Both the position numbers and the translations under genes were made by a program. From an uncultured Eubacteriales bacterium (lineage in GTDB: Bacteria; Bacillota; Clostridia; Oscillospirales; Oscillospiraceae), in assembly GCA_900544945.1 (NCBI GenBank), contig UQXG01000098.1, forward strand, positions 1 to 8,575: a DNA stretch of 8,575 nucleotides. Reading direction: 5' to 3'. Positions 5,418-8,575 of this stretch are shown piece after piece. The notes beneath the pieces are model-generated. The model was not told where the DNA came from and ran no database searches. It was given only the letters and a program-made list of their open reading frames with translations. The stretch's first letter is position 1, and every line of letters starts with the position of its first letter.

Positions 5418-6559
5418 AAAGAAGCGTTGTTTTGATTTTGGCGGCACTGACCCTTTTCCTGGGGGGCTGTGCCGCCCGGTCTCCTATGGTGGAACCGGAG
5501 ACGGAAACCGCCGTCAAAGAAGCCCTCGGCTGGTCTGACCTGGACTTTCAGCAGGAGGCCCTTTGCTATGCCCAGGAATTCACGATTGCCCAGACCCAGG
5601 GCTATCAAAAGCTCACCGTGGGCACGGATCAGACCTTCCTGGTAGTACCGGAGGGGGCTGAGGTTCCGGAGAGTGTTCCCCAGGATGTGACGGTACTGCG
5701 GCAGCCTCTGCAAAATATCTATATGGTGAGCAGTGCTTCTATGGATTACTTCTGCAAGCTGGATGCTCTGGATGCGGTCAAGCTCAGCAGTCAGAAGGCA
5801 ACCTCCTGGTATCTTCCCCAGGCCAGACAGGCCATGGAGGAAGGGAAAATCCTCTACGCCGGTAAATATTCGGCACCGGATTACGAAACCATTCTGGCCT
5901 CCGGCTGTGACCTGGCGGTGGAAAACGCCATGATCTACCACACGCCGGAGGTGATGGAGCAGATTCAGCGGCTGGGCATTCCGGTGCTGGTGGATCGTTC
6001 CAGCTATGAGGATCATCCCCTGGGCCGCATGGAGTGGATCAAGTTCTATGGGGCGCTCTTAAACCGGCAGGGGGAGGCGCAGGCCTATTATGACAGCCTT
6101 CTGACAAGCCTTACTCCCATCCTGGACGAAGCGGACACGGGAAAGACGGTGGCCTTTTTTTACATCACCGCCTCCGGGGCTGTGAACGTGCGCAAGGGCA
6201 CGGATTATATTACCAAGTCCATTGCCCTGGCAGGCTGTGACAGCGTGCTCTTCGCCGAGGATGAGGATACGGGAGCCACCGCCTCTCAGACCATTCAGAT
6301 GGAGGCCTTTTACAATGGGGCGGTAGACGCGGACATCCTGATTTACAACAGCACCGTAGACGGGGAACTGGATTCCCTGGCGGCGCTGCTGACCAAGGCG
6401 CCGCTGCTGAAGAACTTCAAGGCCGTAAAGGATGGGCAGGTCTACTGCATCACCAAAAACTTCTACCAGGAGTCCCTGGCTCTGGGTGACTTTATTCTGG
6501 ATGTCAATACCGTGGCATCCGGCAGGGACAGAATGTTGTATTTTCTTAGGAAACTCTGA
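5414..6559 (+). CDS. ABC transporter substrate-binding lipoprotein (BtuF/FecB class)
   Basis: A 381-residue extracellular binding protein of the Peripla_BP_2 class, which serves importers of siderophores, heme and cobalamin. The signal peptide ends in the lipobox LGGC (Cys19). Two alpha/beta lobes can be followed, with the characteristic connecting motif HPLGRMEWIKFYGALLN at 201-217. The lobe-1 segment LASGCDLAVEN (161-171) corresponds to the usual xxPDLVI region. The C-terminal lobe includes FFYITASGAVNVRKG and a final GQVYCITKNFYQ (341-352). The start at 5414 overlaps the previous stop as ATGA, and only AAGG lies directly before it, so translation is probably coupled. Its last codons (Leu-Arg-Lys-Leu-stop) lie inside a 168-bp inverted-repeat element starting at 6546. 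The family normally ends with a similar FLxKL-type sequence, so function is probably intact. Corrinoid is the likeliest ligand given the riboswitch, with heme or a metal chelate possible. Confidence 0.9.
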   Translation: MKRSVVLILAALTLFLGGCAARSPMVEPETETAVKEALGWSDLDFQQEALCYAQEFTIAQTQGYQKLTVGTDQTFLVVPEGAEVPESVPQDVTVLRQPLQNIYMVSSASMDYFCKLDALDAVKLSSQKATSWYLPQARQAMEEGKILYAGKYSAPDYETILASGCDLAVENAMIYHTPEVMEQIQRLGIPVLVDRSSYEDHPLGRMEWIKFYGALLNRQGEAQAYYDSLLTSLTPILDEADTGKTVAFFYITASGAVNVRKGTDYITKSIALAGCDSVLFAEDEDTGATASQTIQMEAFYNGAVDADILIYNSTVDGELDSLAALLTKAPLLKNFKAVKDGQVYCITKNFYQESLALGDFILDVNTVASGRDRMLYFLRKL

Positions 6560-6713
6560 AAAAATCGTCTGCGGCTGGACAGCGGATCTTTTGCCCCGAC
6601 TGTGCAGTTTGAAAAGCTTGAAATACACAAAGTATTCCTGCGCTTTTCAAACTTTCATTCGTGCCAAAATCTCTCGCTGCCAGCTCTTGCCGATTGAATC
6701 AGAGCTTCCCTAA
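6546..6713. mobile_element. 168-bp near-palindromic MITE-like element
   Basis: The ends are inverted repeats. The left end reads TTAGGAAACTCTGA (6546-6559). The right end, on the minus strand, reads TTAGGGAAGCTCTGA (6699-6713). Similarity continues inwards along both arms (AATCG, GCTGG, CAGCG, TTTTG), and the centre is a perfect 12-bp stem, AGTTTGAAAAGC (6606-6617) with GCTTTTCAAACT (6642-6653), plus an inner AATAC/GTATT stem. Almost the whole 168 bp can fold on itself. There is no transposase and no convincing ORF. The outermost TA at each end would fit a TA target duplication, as in IS630/mariner-derived MITEs, but this is inference. It fills the spacer between the binding-protein and permease genes and provides the stop codon of the former. 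Confidence 0.7.
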
Positions 6714-6739
6714 AACAGCTGCATGAAAGGAGACGCACC

Positions 6740-7759
6740 ATGACCAAGAAAGGAAGATCAAGGTTCTGCCTGGGATTTTGTCTGCTGCTGGGGCTGGTGG
6801 CGGTGTTTCTGCTGTGGAATCTCAACGCGGGCTCTGTGGCCATTTCTCCCGGAGAGATTTGGAAAATCCTGCTGGGTCATGGGGAGGATGAGACCAAGTG
6901 GAACATTATCTGCTCCATTCGGCTGCCCAGGCTTCTGTCCGCTCTGATTTTGGGCGGGGCGCTGTCGGTCTCCGGCTACCTGCTTCAGACCTTTTTCCAT
7001 AACCCCATTGCCGGCCCCTTTGTGCTGGGCATTTCCTCCGGCGCAAAGCTGACGGTTTCCGTTACCATGATCTTCCTGTTGAGCCGCGGAGCGGTTTCCA
7101 GCTCTGCCAGTTTGATTTTCTCCGCCTTTTTGGGCGCCATGATTTCCATGGGCTTTGTGCTGCTGATTTCTCAGAAGGTCAAGCAGATGAGCCTTCTGGT
7201 GGTCTGCGGCGTGATGATTGGCTATATCTGCTCGGCACTGACGGACTTTTTGGTGACCTTTGCGGACGACTCCAATATTGTGAACCTGCACAACTGGTCC
7301 GTCGGCTCCTTCTCCGGCAGAACCTGGATGGATGTCCGGGCCATGGTGCTGGTGTGCGGTGGGGCGGTGGCTCTGTCCTTCCTGCTGAGCAAGCCCATTC
7401 GAGCCTACCAGCTGGGGGAGGTCTACGCCCAGAACATGGGTGTCCACCTGAAAGCCTTTCGGGCGGCGCTGATTCTGCTGTCCAGCGTCCTGTCCGCCTG
7501 TGTTACCGCCTTTGCCGGCCCCATTTCCTTTGTGGGCATTGCGGTGCCCCATCTTATGAAGCGGCTGTTCGGTACGGCGGAGCCGATGCTGATGATTCCC
7601 GCCTGCTTCCTGGGCGGCGGCGCCTTCTGCCTGATGTGCGACCTGATTGCCAGGACGGCCTTTGCCCCTACGGAGGTCAGCATCAGCTCGGTGACGGCGG
7701 TGTTTGGCGCCCCCGTCGTGATTTACATGATGCTCCACAGAAAGGCGGCGAGGGAATGA
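6740..7759 (+). CDS. FecCD/BtuC family ABC transporter permease
   Basis: A 339-residue polytopic membrane protein, the usual length for this family, expected to cross the membrane about ten times and to work as a homodimer with the following ATPase. The family signature is clear: RLPRLLSALILGGALSVSG (61-79), then LQTFFHNPIAGPFVLGISSGA (82-102), the coupling-helix region GVHLKAFRAA (234-243) and FVGIAVPHLMKRLFG (264-278). The C-terminal SSVTAVFGAPVVIYMML segment is also typical. The ATG at 6740 has AAAGGAG 7 nt upstream. This independent ribosome binding site follows the inverted-repeat element, so translation need not be coupled to the binding protein. Its stop overlaps the ATPase start (ATGA, 7756-7759). 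Proteins of this family import cobalamin, cobinamide, heme or siderophores. The B12 riboswitch favours a corrinoid. Confidence 0.94.
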   Translation: MTKKGRSRFCLGFCLLLGLVAVFLLWNLNAGSVAISPGEIWKILLGHGEDETKWNIICSIRLPRLLSALILGGALSVSGYLLQTFFHNPIAGPFVLGISSGAKLTVSVTMIFLLSRGAVSSSASLIFSAFLGAMISMGFVLLISQKVKQMSLLVVCGVMIGYICSALTDFLVTFADDSNIVNLHNWSVGSFSGRTWMDVRAMVLVCGGAVALSFLLSKPIRAYQLGEVYAQNMGVHLKAFRAALILLSSVLSACVTAFAGPISFVGIAVPHLMKRLFGTAEPMLMIPACFLGGGAFCLMCDLIARTAFAPTEVSISSVTAVFGAPVVIYMMLHRKAARE

Positions 7760-8529
7760 GCGGATTTTTGGAAACGGAAAAGCTTTCCGTAGGCTATGAC
7801 GGAAAGCCTCTGATCCGGGATGTGTGTCTACAGGTTCAGCGGGGGAAAATTGTGACCCTCATCGGCCCCAACGGCTCCGGCAAGTCCACCATTCTGAAAA
7901 CCATCGTAGGTCAGCTGTCCAAGGTCTCCGGAACGGTGCTGCTGGAGGGCGCTCCCATGGAGCGGTGCGGCCAAAAAGAAATTGCCAAACGGATGGCCAT
8001 TTTGATGACCGAGCGCATTCACCCGGAGCTGATGACCTGCTACGATGTGGTCAGCACCGGCCGCTATCCCTACACCGGGGCTTTGGGGCTTCTGGGAAAG
8101 GAAGACAAGCGCATTGTGGAGGAGTCGCTGGAACTGGTTCATGGCCGGGACATGGCAGATCGTCCCTTTGACGCCATCAGTGACGGTCAGCGGCAGCGGA
8201 TCCTCTTAGCCCGGGCATTGTGCCAGACCCCGGAGATCATCGTTCTGGACGAGCCCACCAGCTACCTGGACATTCGCTACAAGCTAGAACTGCTGACCAT
8301 TCTCAAAACCATGGTTCGGGAAAAGAATCTGGCGGTGCTGATGTCCCTGCATGAGCTGGATTTGGCCCAGCGGGTCTCGGATACGGTGGTTTGCGTTTCC
8401 GGGGATCGGATCGATCGCATGGGGCCTCCTGAGGAGATCTTCTCAAATGACTATATTGCCCGGCTCTATCACATGGAGCCGGGAAAGTATGACCCCTGTT
8501 TTGATACGTTGGAATATGTTCCCAAGTGA
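7756..8529 (+). CDS. ABC transporter ATP-binding protein (BtuD/FecE class)
   Basis: A 257-residue cytoplasmic ATPase that powers the permease encoded just before it. Walker A is GPNGSGKST (37-45), the signature is ISDGQRQR (141-148) rather than LSGGQ, Walker B is IIVLDEP (161-167), the D-loop is SYLD (169-172) and the switch histidine is His199 in SLHE. The Q-loop glutamine expected around residue 85 appears to be replaced: the segment reads ILMTERIHPELMTCYDVV, with Thr85-Glu86 where related proteins have Gln-His or similar. STGRYPYTG (100-108) is typical of siderophore/B12 ATPases. The start at 7756 overlaps the permease stop, with only a GAGGG-like sequence just upstream, so coupling is likely. 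The protein ends complete at 8529. All catalytic residues other than the Q-loop are present, so activity is expected. Confidence 0.93.
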   Translation: MSGFLETEKLSVGYDGKPLIRDVCLQVQRGKIVTLIGPNGSGKSTILKTIVGQLSKVSGTVLLEGAPMERCGQKEIAKRMAILMTERIHPELMTCYDVVSTGRYPYTGALGLLGKEDKRIVEESLELVHGRDMADRPFDAISDGQRQRILLARALCQTPEIIVLDEPTSYLDIRYKLELLTILKTMVREKNLAVLMSLHELDLAQRVSDTVVCVSGDRIDRMGPPEEIFSNDYIARLYHMEPGKYDPCFDTLEYVPK

Positions 8530-8575
8530 ACAAAGGAAATCACAAGAAAACGGCGGCTCTTGGCGCATGTCCATC
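8526..8575 (+). CDS. Possible start of a further operon gene (cut by window edge)
   Basis: A GTG at 8526 overlaps the ATPase stop as GTGA and opens a frame with no stop to the edge of the window, reading MNKGNHKKTAALGACP. Overlapping starts are already used twice in this operon, which supports it. However, only 16 codons are visible, there is no good Shine-Dalgarno (GGAA at 8511-8514 is weak), and no family can be recognised. Confidence 0.25.
   Translation, partial: MNKGNHKKTAALGACP

Noticed and set aside
4551..5447. 298-residue minus-strand open frame opposite the two-domain lipoprotein
   Set aside because: It is an antisense shadow without start signals. The + strand frame has signal peptide, lipobox and ribosome binding site.
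6432..6713. 93-residue + strand open frame across the end of the binding protein and the inverted repeat
   Set aside because: It is out of frame with the binding protein and ends within the palindromic element. There is no ribosome binding site or recognisable domain.
6758..7738. 326-residue minus-strand open frame opposite the permease
   Set aside because: It is a His/Gln/Gly-rich shadow of hydrophobic codons on the other strand.

Overview
The window looks like chromosomal DNA from a GC-rich, anaerobic, Gram-positive gut-type clostridium (Oscillospiraceae/Ruminococcaceae-like). The reasons are strong AGGAG-type ribosome binding sites, three lipoproteins with canonical lipoboxes, consensus sigma-A promoters, and protein families typical of that group. 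The genus cannot be fixed from sequence alone. Every gene supported here lies on the + strand.

Layout: (1) Bases 1-437 hold no convincing gene. They contain several perfect hairpins, a short direct repeat, a stretch resembling dispersed clostridial intergenic repeats, and the promoter of the next gene. (2) 438-1811 encodes a complete MATE-family multidrug/cation antiporter. (3) 1862-2710 encodes a compact metal-dependent amidohydrolase with a complete HxH-K-H-H-D metal site. (4) 2807-3200 is a regulatory leader: a perfect-consensus promoter (TTGACA, 17 nt, TATAAT), a cobalamin riboswitch with an intact B12 box, an intrinsic terminator as the probable switch, and a further hairpin before the first ribosome binding site.

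(5) From 3201 to the end runs a B12-controlled operon. It encodes a secreted lipoprotein form of the cobalt chelatase CbiK, a two-domain beta-rich lipoprotein (possibly NEAT-like), a lipoprotein substrate-binding protein, a FecCD/BtuC-type permease and a BtuD/FecE-type ATPase. A possible further gene starts at the right edge. Two junctions overlap as ATGA (5414-5417 and 7756-7759), indicating translational coupling. A double hairpin separates cbiK from the rest. A 168-bp near-palindromic, MITE-like element lies between the binding-protein and permease genes and supplies the last codons and stop of the binding protein.

How it may work: when intracellular adenosylcobalamin is low, the riboswitch lets transcription pass the terminator. 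The cell then displays three tethered proteins on its outer face, including a tetrapyrrole metal chelatase that would normally be cytoplasmic, next to an ABC importer of the Fe-siderophore/heme/B12 class. The most interesting inference is that this is an extracellular corrinoid, cobalt or tetrapyrrole capture and processing system. The substrate is not determined by the sequence, and heme remains a real alternative.
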